NCBI GenBank assembly: GCA_014529385.2
Contig: CM043966.1
Location: 107,564,587-107,628,586, forward strand
Reading direction: 5' to 3'
DNA: 64,000 nt
Origin: Adiantum capillus-veneris
Taxonomy: Eukaryota > Streptophyta > Polypodiopsida > Polypodiales > Pteridaceae
Position 1 is the stretch's first letter. Each line of letters opens with the position of its first letter. The translations under genes were made by a program, and so were the position numbers. A model generated the notes under the pieces. The model had not been told where the DNA came from, searched no databases, and saw nothing but the letters and a program-made list of their open reading frames with translations. This document shows, piece after piece, positions 12,335 through 23,184 of this stretch.

Positions 12335-13330
12335 TGTGAGCGCGTATAGAGCTAGAAGAGAGCAAGAAGAGGCACTCACAATGTACAAGAACTTGGATTT
12401 GATGATAAGCTTAATATTGATTACAAGACTTAATACTTTATTAAGAGAGCTAGATACAAGACTTGGATTACATGACTTGAGTACAGGACAAGGCTTGATT
12501 GCAAGGACAAGACTTGAACATAAGAACTAGAAGAGGGATTTCCTCATAGGAGGCTCACAATTGGTTTTGGCAAGACTGAGGGGCTTGTGGCCCAAGACCC
12601 CTATTTATACTAGTGCTTGAGGAGGTTACTTGAGGAGGTTAGGACTTTCTAGGTTCTTCTTGAGGAGGTTAAAATCTTCTAGAACCTTCTTGATCCTTCT
12701 AGTTCTTCTAGAACCTTCTAGATCCTTCTAGATTCTTCGTCAAATTTCTAGAGCTTTCCTGAAACTTCTAGATTCTTCCAGAATCTTCTCCAAGATTCTA
12801 GAAACTTATTGATCCTTCTAGTTCTTCAAGAACCTTCTAGATCCTTCTAGATTCTTATAGAGCCTTATAGCGACGCTGTAGGCGATGACATAGGTGATGA
12901 TGCAAGCAGCGACTGACTCTCAAGCATCCATGACACAGGCACAAGGTTTCTCTTTTCTTGCTCAAGAAGGGAGGTCATCAAGCTAGGCATAAGTGGTTGG
13001 TACTATTAATTGCATTTGAGTAAGTAGAATAGGGAATTTTCAACCTTGTAGTACGCTTGCCTTCGTGCAGATAACGGGGCATCACCATTGAGAGCTATGG
13101 TCTTAATAGTGGAGGCCTATGGGGCTTGCCTACGGCTTACCACTATTGAGCTATTCCATCTTCTTCATGCTCTTCCTCTTATGAAAGTGATGGTGTAGAC
13201 AAAGAAGATCAAGGCAAGAAAAAGGCGAGAAAGAGGTCACCCTCTTCTCCATCTTCCTCAAATTCTTCATCTTTTGAAGAAAGTGATGGTGCAACCTTTG
13301 AACCATAAAAAAGAAGAGGCCATAGGAAAT
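12335..13330 (+). other. Untranslated leader of element A
   Basis: About 1 kb between the primer site and gag. No credible protein is seen. It holds the TTCTAGAA-rich minisatellite at 12640-12870 and a run of TGAGGAGGTT repeats just before it. Confidence 0.6.
12640..12870. repeat. TTCTAGAACC minisatellite with HSE-like clusters
   Basis: Degenerate repeats of CTTCTAGAACCTTCTAGATC. Four places match the heat-shock-element pattern of alternating TTC and GAA every five bases: TTC at 12677 with GAA at 12682 and TTC at 12687; TTC at 12706 with GAA at 12711 and TTC at 12716; TTC at 12796 with GAA at 12801; TTC at 12825 with GAA at 12830 and TTC at 12835. Confidence 0.7.
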
Positions 13331-13331
13331 A

Positions 13332-14130
13332 CTATACCGCGTGGAAGAGGTCATCCAAGCTCAAGAAGCTCAAAGAGGGAGGGAAGAGCATTTCTTTCCT
13401 TACCTACGATGGCACCTTTGGTGCTACGGACAAAGTCTTGGCCTTTATCCCACAGTTCGATGCGGTGTTTGGAGATGAGGGATTCACGGAGTCCTCTAAG
13501 ATACGCCATGTAGCTATGCACTTTCAAAAGTCCACCAGATAATGGTGGTTTATCCTACGGGCCAATGGTGAAGCTCCACGAACATGAAAAACTTTAAGAG
13601 ATTCCATTATGAAGTAGTTTTTGGTCACCAATTCCAAAGACAAAGTACTCACCAAATGCCGAAGCTTGAAGCTCTCTCCCTATGAATCCATTCACAAATA
13701 TGTAGACAAGTTTTGGGACCTACAACTCAAAGCCACTATCTTCAAAAAGTTGGATTTTGGAGAGCAAAAGCAACAATTTTGTGCGGGCTTAACTAAAGAA
13801 ATGGTGGAGTATGTCAAATCCCAAAGGCCACGCACCATATCGGCGGTTATATACCATACTATGATGGCTTCTCGAATCAATTTTCCAAATAGGGGCTAAA
13901 AGAAATTCTAAGCCCACAAAAAACAAGGGTTCCAATGAAACTAAGGGGAAGGACAATGTCCAAAAGTCTCCTAAGGGAAATTCCAACAAAGCTAAGGAGA
14001 AGGGAGTTTACAAAGGCAAAACCAAACTCTCCCCTGAAGAGCTTGAGCATTATCGCAAGGATAACCGATGTTTCAAGTGCGGCGAGCAAGGGCATGCATA
14101 ACGCGCTTGCCCCCAAAAGAACACCCGCCA
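13332..14130 (+). pseudogene. Element A gag
   Basis: Gag forms the particle that packages the element's RNA. The plus strand reads FLTYDGTFGATDKVLAFIPQ near 13400, a typical Gypsy gag entry segment, and the frame 13621-13899 has the C-terminal half (LSPYESIHKYVDKFWDLQLK, FCAGLTKEMVEYV). Near 14070-14105 lies a CCHC zinc knuckle, CFKCGEQGHA then a stop, then RACP, so the CX2CX4HX4C pattern is kept but interrupted by an in-frame TAA. Another in-frame stop precedes WWFIL near 13541, with further stops before 13621. The gene is dead. Confidence 0.85.
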
Positions 14131-14159
14131 TGAACCTCCTAGAGCTACCTTGGTCAAAT

Positions 14160-14618
14160 TTCAAGAGGAGGAAACTCACCACATGATGCTTTTATTCTCT
14201 TTGACACGGTTCTACTCACAATTTCATATCCACAGAGTTGGCCACCAAGCTAGGCATACAAGCTTACGAGATGGGAGATGTCCTACGCACAGATGGTGCT
14301 TTCAAGGGGCAAGAAGCTTCAATCTCTCCCTTAATCGAGAAATTGAGGCTCCATGTCCAAAGCTATGTGGACAAAAAAGACTTCTTTATCTCTCCTCCCA
14401 AGCACGAGGATGTAATCCTAGGGTCACCATGGTTTGATCGCATGGCTGCCAATGTTAAATTCCCTGAAAGGAAAATCTATTTTAGGTTCAGGGAAAAAGA
14501 TATGTACATAGATGCTAAGCAAATGGGAAACACCATAACCATTGTACATACGCATGCCTTCAATAAGTCAATAAAGAGCTCTATTTCCGTGTACAAGATT
14601 TTTGTTAAAGATTCTTAA
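14160..14618 (+). pseudogene. Element A aspartic protease
   Basis: Retropepsin cleaves the polyprotein. The active-site region FDT is followed after a one-base deletion by STHNFISTELATKLG near 14205-14265, so the catalytic DTG/S loop is split between two frames. Frame 14238-14618 continues with the second half of the fold, including HEDVILGSPWFDRM, the usual ILG-PW strand of Gypsy proteases. A stop at 14616-14618 separates it from reverse transcriptase. The single-base loss in the active site would by itself inactivate it. Confidence 0.85.
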
Positions 14619-14669
14619 AATGAACCTAATGCTTTAGCGAAAGAAAATATAAAATGATCACAAGGAATT

Positions 14670-15630
14670 AGAGTTATCCAAATTTCTCAAGGGGTTTCAA
14701 GATGTCTTTATTGATGACATCCCTTGTGAGCTACCTCCTAAACGAGGCAATGATGATCATGCAATTGAAATTTTTCCAGGAAGTTCACCGCCTAATAAAC
14801 CTCCTTATAGAGTTTCTCAAGCTCAACAAGAGGAGATTATGCTGCAAGTGCATGAGTTAGTTGAGAAGGGCATGGTTAGGCCTAGATCATCTCTATTTTG
14901 TTCTCCTGTGCTACTAGTGCAAAAGAAAGACGGCACATATTGTATGTGTGTCGAATATAGAGCACTAAATAGGATCACTATTAAAAATAGGTCTCCCGTT
15001 CCACGGGTAGAAGACCTATTTGATAAGCTACAATGGTCCACCTACTTCAGTAGGATTGACCTAAAAAGTGGCTATCATCAAATAAGGATAGTTGATCAAG
15101 ACATTGTAAAGACCGCATTTTGCACTACGTTTGGTCTTTATGAATATAGTTCCATGCCTTTTGACTTGACCAATGCACCAGCCACATTCAACCGCTTGAT
15201 GAAGAAGCTATTCAGGCCTCAGTGAACCTTTATTGGAGTTCTCTTTGATGATATCATCATCTACTCCAATTCATTAGACGAACACAAGCAACACCTCCAA
15301 GTAACATTTCAAGTTCTAAGAGAGAATAAACTTTATGTTAAGCAAAAGAAAAGTGAATTTTTCTTACAAGAGATTCAGTATTTAGGTCACATTATCTCCC
15401 AAGATAGCATCCAAATGGATCCATCGAAGTTAGAGGTAATAAAAGGATGGCCTAAACCAAGAAATCTTCATGAACTAAGAAGCTTTATAGGTATGTGTGC
15501 ATACTATAGACGCTTCATAGAAAAGTTCCCACAAATTGCAGGACCATTACATGACCTAACAAAGAAAAAAGTTAGGTATACATGGTCTGCCAAGGAGAAC
15601 AATGCCTTCGAAAAGTTTAGAGAAAAGCTT
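14670..15630 (+). pseudogene. Element A reverse transcriptase, 5' part of split pol
   Basis: Copies element RNA into DNA. Visible motifs: FLKGFQDVF, LVQKKDGTYCMCVEYRALN, FSRIDLKSGYHQIRI, TAFCTTFGLYEYSSMPFDLT, NAPATFNRLM, and the catalytic box LFDDIIIYS near 15241-15270. The thumb follows (YLGHIISQ, RSFIGMCAYYRRF). An in-frame TGA at 15223-15225 lies just before the FDD box. The frame stops abruptly at 15630, where the 23.2-kb insertion begins, and resumes at 38836. Confidence 0.92.
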
Positions 15631-16526
15631 TGTGGGACGCATGTCTAACCTCACCATCCTATCTTATTGCAGTATTAGCGAGAACCACGATTAATTTTTC
15701 AAACCATGGGACGAAGCTGACTCGACTAGTACATAGAGGCTACAAGAGGTTGTCAATCTCTTGCAAAACAACTAACAACTCGCATTTAGTCATCACCAAA
15801 AGCCAATCGCTCATTGGCAAACAAATCACATCTGTTACAGCATCAAATGACATTCAAACATAACGAAACTTCTAGGACAAGTTTATAATACCTAAGCACA
15901 CATGTTTATGGTCTCAAATCCCACTTTAGGTCAAGTTCCAAAATCACAATTATTAACAGTAGTGGATTTTTGACCTAGTCATTTTCGATCCAAAATGCAT
16001 CTAAATGCTTAGCAATGATGCCCAATAGCCTGCCTATGCTTAGTTTTCTATTTAAAAGTGTAAATAAGTAGTTATGATGAAATTAGGCCGCGGGTCGGCG
16101 ATGCCAAAAGCTACAAAATACTGTTAATGTCTTACGTCAATGCGTAGAGCTCTTACTTGCGGTTGCAATGCAACAAACGAAATCGCAATGTGCAACTGGA
16201 GAGGGAGTAGGAAGCACGAGAAGGAGAGAAGTGAGTGCCGTTAGCTCACACTGTGTATTTCTTATCCAAAAACTTATAAAAAACTTACAAAAATTGGCTT
16301 TTATACCTTAGCCAAGGTTTTTGGGTGGTCAAAACTAATAATCTGGAGTTCTACCAAAGCTGGGTGATGACTAGATGATACAATCCAAAAGCTTGTAGCC
16401 CCGGCTCATTAGTTACAGAGTTTATCCGAGAAAATAGGAGTTATAATATTCTCGATTTATCAAAATAATAATTTTTTTACAAAGAAAACTCTGAAAAATG
16501 GTGTCCGTGTTAGCTTGCTGCTAACA
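15631..16526 (-). repeat. Left (3') LTR of the composite insertion
   Basis: In plus-strand reading it starts TGTGGGACGC and ends GCTGCTAACA, so it has TG...CA ends in either orientation. From about 15750 onward it matches 38083-38830 with moderate divergence (shared AACAACTCGCAT, CCGCGGGTCGGCG, TTGTAGCCCCGGCTCATTA). It contains one degraded copy of the AATCGCGATT palindrome near 15944. Confidence 0.9.
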
Positions 16527-16541
16527 TTCCCCCCCTCCTCG
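16527..16541 (-). promoter_or_regulatory. Polypurine tract of E1
   Basis: Read on the minus strand it is GAGGAGGGGGGGAA directly before the LTR start TGTTAGCAGC. This is the standard plus-strand primer of an LTR element. Confidence 0.85.
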
Positions 16542-17163
16542 CCCGTGTCATCCCTTGACACATCTTATGGGCTGAAATAGTCTTCGGGTTGACGGATGGC
16601 GAGGCGGTCTTTAAGTGCGTCCAGTGCCTTATGGTATCTGATTCTTCTTTCTTTGTCAGGCACTTGCAGAAATTACATTGTTATTTTATTCTTCAGCTCC
16701 ACCGCTGAGTAGCCTACAAACCTGGATGTTAGGTTGCTGATCACCAATGCAAATATCTTCGTTCGCCAGGTGAAGAATCCAGTGTAGAGACCGCTTGAGT
16801 ATTTTGAAAGGCCCACAATATCAGGGAGATAATTTAGGCGTCAGCCCAGTTTTTAGACTTTCTGAATGTTTTGGCACATGTAAAAATACTTCCTCCCCTT
16901 ATTCGAAGGTAACTTGTCGACGTTTCTCATCAGCGTACTACTTATACCGATCCTATGCTTGCCGGACATTCTGACGAGCAAGTTTCAGCGTATCCATGTG
17001 GTCTTGGAGAAACTCCTTAACCTGTTGGAGTTTTCCCGTTGCCAACCCCGCCGTAACTGGTGACCTACGTTGAAATCCGTACATGAGAATGAAAGGACTA
17101 AAACCATTGTGACATGCTTAGCATTGCTGCAAACTCGAGAATAGGTAAGTATTCTTCCTAGTC
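16541..17163 (-). pseudogene. E1 integrase C-terminal region
   Basis: The minus strand reads PFILMYGFQRRSPVTAGLAT, then HMDTLKLARQNVRQA, then VTFE and VFLHVPKHSESLKTG. These match the region after the integrase core in Gypsy elements that leads to the C-terminal beta barrel. Stops break it repeatedly. A chromodomain may have followed but is not recognisable. Confidence 0.75.
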
Positions 17164-17840
17164 TTATTGTTTTTTGTTGGCATATTCTCTTAGCATATCC
17201 TCTAGCACCTGGTTAACCCGTTCCATTTGACCATCTATTTCTGGATGATCCGCTGTACTAAGGTTTAGTTGTGTACCCAATCGTTTAAATTTAGCTCTCC
17301 AAAAGTGGCTGTTAAACTTGGAATCACGGTCACTAACAATGTTACTTGGCAAACCATACAATTTGTATAGATTGTCCACAAATAACTTGGCTAGTTTTGG
17401 TGTCTTAATCGTTGATTTGGTCGGAATAAACTTACATAGTTTAGTCAACCCGTCTACGACCACCGATACTGAGTCATGACCTCGTATAGTGGTTGGTAAA
17501 CCTACAATAAAATCCATAGAGATGCTTTCCCATTTTCCATTGGGAATCTCCAAAGGATGTAAGAGTCCTCCTGCTTTCAGGCACTCTGCCTTGTTAACTT
17601 GAAATTTTTGGCAGTGCAAGACATAAGCTTGAACAAAGCCATGTAGACCTGGCTAGTAAAACTGTTGTCGTATGAGAGCATAAGTTTTTCTAATCCTCGG
17701 GTTCCCTGCACTTGGACTATCATGACATTCATACAGAATTTGGTGCCGAATGTCTGTGTCCGTCTGTACACAAACTCTCCCCTTGTGGAGTAGGTACCCA
17801 TTGTTGATGGTAAAATGCTTTCATCGTTGTAGTTCATCAC
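17164..17840 (-). pseudogene. E1 integrase (zinc-binding and core domains)
   Basis: Integrase inserts element DNA into the host genome. Frame 17577-17840 holds the HHCC zinc-binding part in degraded form (FTINNGYLL type entry, RQQFYWPGL in another frame, HCQKFQ). Frame 17164-17619 holds the core with the catalytic triad residues in place: D in MDFIVGL, D in SDRDSKFNSHFW and E in DGQMERVNQVLEDMLR. A frame change near 17600 separates the two parts. The core itself is uninterrupted for 150 codons. Confidence 0.9.
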
Positions 17841-18474
17841 TTAATAAAGGAGAACTAGGTGTGGAGGTTAATTGTACACTACCGTCATTGGAGTGAGAAG
17901 GATCCCTCTTTTTAACATGGCTCCACACTTTGGAATATGCTTCATCATGCTCATATTTGCCCTTGAGAGAATCTAAAAATTCACTACGAAGTTTCGTGAA
18001 CAAGAGCCAATTGATCTCTGGCATTTGACTTAGAGCGCCTGCCACTACATTGTATCGGCCTTTGTGATACCTTAGCTTGGCGTCATATTCCTAAAGAATC
18101 TCGACCCACCTGGCTTTTCGACCCTGTAAATCCATTTTTTGTGTAGACACAATCTCGAACTGAGAACCATACAGATAATGCCACCATGTTTTTAAGGCAA
18201 ACACTATTGCATAGAGTTCTCGTTCGTAAGCAGAATAGTTCTGATGAGCTGCGTCAAGATTCTTGCTTTCAAATGCAATCCGCCATCCGTCTTGTAACAG
18301 GATTGCTCCAATAGCACGGTCACTGGCATCCGTTTCCAAAACGAATGGTTTCAAAGGATCTACAATAGCCAGTATAGGAGCTATAGCTAATGCATCCTTG
18401 AGCGTATCAAAAATGTGTTGTTGAGCGGATTCCCACTGGAAAGCTTTACCTTTGCCTTTTAGTTGATCCGTCAT
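17821..18474 (-). pseudogene. E1 RNase H and connection
   Basis: Frame 18091-18474 reads PFVLETDASDRAIGAILLQD, AFESKNLDAAHQNYSAYERE and LYAIVFALKTWWHYLYGSQF. This is Ty3/Gypsy RNase H, which removes RNA from the RNA/DNA hybrid, with the first catalytic Asp (TDAS) and Glu (YERE) kept. Frame 17821-18045 continues with the end of the domain (AGALSQMPEI, from the family pattern ADALSR). A stop and frameshift lie between them. Confidence 0.9.
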
Positions 18475-18510
18475 AGGAACAACAATTTGAGCATAGTTTT
18501 TAACGAACCT

Positions 18511-19200
18511 TCAATAAAAATCTACAAATCCTAAAAATATATGTAATTCTTCCAAATTTTTAGGAGGAGGCCATTTCCTTATGGTATCCACTTTGGATTG
18601 ATCCATGTATAGGCCGTTAGCTGAAATAACATGCCCTAAATAATAAATTTCATATTTTAGAAAATCACATTTAGATTCCTTGGCATATAACTTGTTTGCG
18701 CGTAACAACTCAAACACCTGCCTGAGATATTGTAAGTGTTCTTCTTTAGAAGCACTATAGACTAGGATGTCATCGAGGAAAAAAATGACAAATTTACCCA
18801 AATATGGATTCAAGACACTATCCATAAGTGTCATGAAGGTTACGGGCGCATTTGTTAAGCCAAAGGGCATTACCAAAAACTCATAGTGTCCAAACCGCGT
18901 TCGGAATGCAGTTTTAGGTATATTGGCAAGTCGAATACGGACTTGATGATATCCTGACCGCAAGTCGATTTTTGTAAAAATGCGAGCATGAGTGAGCTTA
19001 TCAACCAACTCATCTACTCTGGGAAATGGGTATTTGTTCTTAATTGTAACCGCACATGGGTATTTGTTCTTAATTGTAACCGCAGTTATGCCCCTGTAGT
19101 CTATGCACATGCGCATACTGCCATCCTTTTTCTTCACTAAGAGGATAGGCGAAGCCCATGGTGAAGAACTGGGTTGTATAAACCCTCTACTAAGGTAGTC
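18511..19200 (-). pseudogene. E1 reverse transcriptase
   Basis: Frame 18511-19137 reads [49 protein letters not shown] and the catalytic box [10 protein letters not shown], then YYLGHVIS. A 30-bp in-frame tandem duplication (19026-19055 and 19056-19085) repeats VTIKNKYP in the fingers region and would disturb the fold. Upstream pieces ([10 protein letters not shown] type) lie near 19140-19190 in the same strand. Apart from the duplication this is one of the best-kept domains in E1. Confidence 0.92.
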
Positions 19201-19206
19201 AGCAAG

Positions 19207-19893
19207 CTAACGTTCCACCTCAGCAGCCTCTGTGTAACTCATACGGTAAGGTGGTTTACTAACAGGTTTAAAGCCTGCACCCACGTCAATGCTATGTTGT
19301 ATTGATCGTGTCAGCGATAATCCTGATGGCAAATCATTAGAAAATACATCTTGAAATTCCTTTAATAATTTTTGTAATTGACTAGCAACGTTTTCTTGTT
19401 TAGAATTAGCAATTGGTGGAATAGAGGAGAGAGAAGCATGCGGCGTTGAGGAATGTTCAACAGACTCAATGCTAGAAAACCACTCCCTACCAAGAACCAC
19501 ATCAGCCCTTTCTATGTTCATAACCTAAAAATCCAAACAAATAGAGTACTCTTGTACCTCCAATGAAACAACTCGGCATTAAGTATCCCATATTTCATCA
19601 TCATGTCCATTCATCATTGCTACCTTGTAGTGGTGGGTACTCGGAGTTTGAGGCAGTTTGAGCTTTTTCACCAAACCGTAATTGATGAAATTGTGCATAG
19701 CACCGTCATCTACCAAGATGCACACCTTGTGTCCTTGCAGATATCCGTGCATACGTACTAACTCATGTGGTCCAAAGGTTGGTTGCCACATGGAAGCTGT
19801 GAGACAGCATTCATGCACCACCTCAATGTGTGTTACTTCCACAGTAGAGAACGTTGAGGAAGACTCAAGAGGCAGCAGTTGCACCATAAGCAT
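19207..19893 (-). pseudogene. E1 aspartic protease and linker
   Basis: Frame 19579-19893 reads HGYLQGHKVCILVDDGAMHN then FINYGLVKKLKL. This is a Gypsy protease in which the catalytic D-T/S-G-A is changed to DDGA. Frame 19207-19521 continues with ADVVLGREWFSSI (the ILG-W strand) and the linker to reverse transcriptase (LLKEFQDVFSNDLPSGL, YRMSYTEAAEVER). Stops lie at 19522-19578. Confidence 0.88.
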
Positions 19894-19924
19894 TGCTTTC
19901 TCCTTTCCTTGAGCAGCAGGTTTC

Positions 19925-21030
19925 CCCTTGGGACAATCCTTTTTTCCATGACCTCTTCCTAAACATTGAAAACATAAATTTTATTTCTTGGCTTTATAAA
20001 AATCCTCAGGAGAGAGAGGACCCATGGACCCCTTGGGTTTTTTAGATGCATCTGAATTAGCAACTAGAAATTTTATTTTATTGTACCCATACTGAGTGCG
20101 TGTATTACCATGTATATTAGCAGGCATGTGACTAGTATGTCTTTTGTTCTCATCAGGATCATCATGAATATGTGCTTTCACTATGGATTCCTCAAGTGTT
20201 TTAGGGTCTTGGGTCTTGACATACTTCTTAAGCTCGGGTGTTAGACCTCGTATGAACCCCCGTACTTGTTGAAAGGTATCCAAGCCTTCCAACTTGAGGA
20301 TAACGTCCCGATAGTGAGAGATATATTATACGAGTGATGGGTATTGGCGCATGGAACATGTGTCCCAAGCCATCCAATTCCGATCGGCCTCGTTTGTAGG
20401 AAAAACTTCCTTGCTAAACATTGCTTCAAAAGCTGCCCCACTCTGTGGTATGATGTTCTTCTCCTTGAGAGACATCCACCATTTGTAGGCCTTGCCTTCC
20501 AGAGTTAAGCTCGTTTGCAAAGATTTGATTACATCCGGAGTACGCCGTAAGACGTGAATTCCATCCCACTCGCTGAGAAAGATATTCACTGCATCCTTAT
20601 TGCGTCTCGGTCCTCCCTTAAAAATTGGTGGTTTAGTGTTCTTTAGCAATTCATCCACCTCTTTGGCAGTCAGAGTATGCAACATATCAGCAATTGGGCC
20701 TTTCCCTATATTAGAAATTCCCTGCCCTTTTGTGGCAACGTGCTCATGCATGTGGGTGTCATAAGGACTCTTAGACTGCTGATGCATTAATGGAATTATT
20801 AATGTGGATAGTTTAGTAACATTTTCATTTAAAGCTTTAAAATTTTCATCCATGACTGTCATGCATGTATGAAGTGCACAAAATTCTTGAGTATCAAGCA
20901 ATTTGTAAGTATCTTCTCCTGTCGTAGCATCGTGGGTACTCTCCTTGAGAGGATTTGGCCGCGGGCCATCATTGGTAGGATCAGGAGTACTTTGCTCAAA
21001 ATCGAATGTCATATTGATATCTGAATCCAT
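19925..21030 (-). pseudogene. E1 gag with CCHC zinc knuckle
   Basis: Frame 20326-21030 starts with M at 21030 and contains KPPIFKGGPRRNKDAVNIFL, LTLEGKAYKWWMSLKE and FEAMFSKEVFPTNEADRNWM, a retrotransposon gag domain. Frame 19981-20292 continues (FQQVRGFIRGLTPELKKYV). Then CFQCLGRGHGKKDCPKGK near 19925-19966 is a perfect CX2CX4HX4C zinc knuckle. A frameshift near 20310 and a TAA before the knuckle break the frame. Confidence 0.9.
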
Positions 21031-21800
21031 GGCTACACAGTGCGGTGAAAGAAGTACTCAGAAAAAATACCTGATAGTGAGAGCACTCACAAAGTATAGA
21101 AGCCTTGCTAACTCCGTCAAAATTGAGAGTAATCCGGTGGAAAATGATTTGAATTGTCCGCCATATATGGAATTCCACTAGCTCATGATAGTCGTATCAA
21201 TTAGGGTTGAAAGCGATAATTGATGCCAACAAAAACTTGTACTGCAACTTCACCAATTTGGTTGTCTTGAAATTTTTGAGTTTCTGTGTAATACACAGAA
21301 AATTGTCGTCGAAATGCATGCCGGCTTCGCCGTGATGCCACCTAGCTCGGCTTTGCCGTACTCGCACGTAGTGGAGTAGGGGGGGGTGGGGTACCCACTG
21401 TGGGTACCACCCCTTAAGTTTAAAATTGTTGTGTATGGCCACTACCCCTAAGGGGGTGGGCGCTCTTCAAGTGGGAAAAAAGAGCTTCATTGTCGGCTAT
21501 GCCGCCAAACGGACAGCGCGCAGAGGCTTGAGAGACTGGGGTGGTCGATGCAAAGCCCAAGGGGCTTCGGCTCTGTGTTGTAAAATCCAGAGCATGGCCT
21601 TGCATCGCTAATGAGCCCAAGTGCGACTGCTTGGGTGCTCCTGCACCCAGCGGTCCTCCCTTGCCAAGGTCACGTGCCCACGAGCTGCGGTTTTGTCGTC
21701 CCCCTTGCTAAGGGGTGATCCCCATTGTGTATGACCCCGACATGCAAGCCTTGAGTGGTTAGAAAGCGCCACTCCCTTCCCCCTTTCCAAAAATAGACAC
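21031..21800 (-). other. E1 leader
   Basis: About 770 bases between gag and the primer site. It is GC-richer than its surroundings and holds short inverted repeats, for example around GGGGTACCCACTGTGGGTAC near 21390-21415. I see no protein. Confidence 0.5.
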
Positions 21801-21801
21801 A

Positions 21802-21814
21802 AGCTCTGATACCA
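21802..21814 (-). promoter_or_regulatory. Primer-binding site on the minus strand (tRNA-Met)
   Basis: The minus strand reads TGGTATCAGAGCT, the initiator tRNA-Met complement. It is preceded by an LTR-like end CTTACA (plus-strand TGTAAG at 21816). A TATA box, TATATAA on the minus strand, lies at 21865-21871. This LTR end does not match the TGTGGGACGC end at 15631, so E1 and the left LTR may not be a simple pair. Confidence 0.8.
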
Positions 21815-22079
21815 GTGTAAGACAAGGGAAGCTAGAGCCTGAGAGTCCACCACCCAACCACCCATTATATAGGCAAGCCCCTGGCCCTTTGCCCTAGTTG
21901 GATTCGTCGTTCCACACCGCCTAGGCCGGCCCTGCCCTTGTCTAGTCCGGCCTTGCCGGTGTCCTAACATCCGACCTTGCTGTCTCTTCAGGTGCCAGCC
22001 TCTCTTCCTTCTCTGGCTCAGGTTCTGTCTCATGTGCACAGGTAGACTCCTTTTTTGCATCTGCTTCTTTATCAGACTC

Positions 22080-23086
22080 TTATTCAGATCCACTTGCCTT
22101 TTTCTCTTCTGGTTTTTGAGTATCTTCTTCGGCCTTCTCTTGTTCTGGCTTGGCCTCTTTTTCTTTTTGTCTGTCGTGCTGGTCAGCTTCTTGTGCGCAT
22201 TCTGTTTGTTTGGTGGACTCGGAATCTTTGTCTTTCTCAGGCTCCGCTTCTTCATTGGTGTCTTTGCCCGCCGGTGATCGTTGTGGGCAAGGCATGGGAT
22301 GGTCTTGTTGTTTTGTAGGCGGTGAGGTGAGTCAGGGAGATCCATAACTTTGTTCTTGTCTAGCCGTTTCCTCCTCTTGCCTTTGGTCTTCCGCCTCCTT
22401 GGATTTCTTAATAGCTTCTTCTACCTCCTTCAGCTTTAGAGCTTCAACCTCTTGGTACATTCTTTCTAAACGCTCTGTTTAGTTTCTTTTCTTGCATGAT
22501 GCGTTGTTGGAGGGCCTTTAAGTCCAGCAGGTACCCATTTTTCTGGGTCCTTCCCTTGTGCTTGCCTACTACATTGGTATGCCTGTTTCTCTCTTTCAAA
22601 GCGCGCTTGTTTTTGAGCTGGCTCTTTTTGGTGTGCGGCCACAACTTTTCTTTTCATCTCTTCTCTCCGAGCTCTCTTTTCTTCGTTGTCAAAGCGCTCG
22701 CTACTGTGCCTTTCCAGCGAGCTGTCAGCTGACTCTTCATCATCTTTATACAATATTTTTCCTGACCTTATAGCTCTTGGAGAGGGCTGTGCTACCAATA
22801 TCCACGTATTCTGATCTAGAGCAGGCGGTAGGTTGTCAGCCATGCCGATGGCATGATATGCTTTTCGAGTCAAGACAGAAAAACCGCAGTCACATTTACC
22901 AAAGAGACACCCGCGGCTACATTCGCCGACCTCATTCACAAACAAGTGGAAGTGCCAACTCGTTTGTACCACCAACACTTCCATTTCTTGGCAAAAAGGC
23001 CACCAAGGTACACTACACCAAATCACGCCGTGGCCACCACATTCACTCAGGTACTCAAGTCGACAACAAGACAACAAGTGGACCAC
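22080..23086 (-). pseudogene. Highly charged ORF remnants
   Basis: Minus frames 22466-23086 and 22080-22295 are rich in E, K, R, Q and D. The first includes ALDQNTWILVAQPSPRAIRS and then a long predicted coiled-coil type stretch (FDNEEKRARREEMKRKVV). The second is nearly all EKxxE. Frames change around 22450 and a stop splits the acidic tail. I do not recognise the family. It follows the open frame at 23185-23622 on the same strand and may be the rest of that protein. It lies between E1 and E2, with no integrase or protease motif. Confidence 0.4.
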
Positions 23087-23184
23087 ATGCAGTATGTCTT
23101 AACAACCTTGAAGGGCACCAAGAAGGAAGGCAAAATCACGTACTTGGGTGCGCCAGAGGTCCCTTGCTCGCATGGTCATTCCTT

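Noticed and set aside
12604-12660. TGAGGAGGTT repeats as a ribosome-binding signal
   Set aside because: The window is eukaryotic; these are part of the leader minisatellite.
21608-22345. 245-codon minus frame, lysine and arginine rich
   Set aside because: It runs across the LTR-like end, TATA box and primer site of E1 and is an off-frame of the acidic ORF 22080-22295; probably not a protein.
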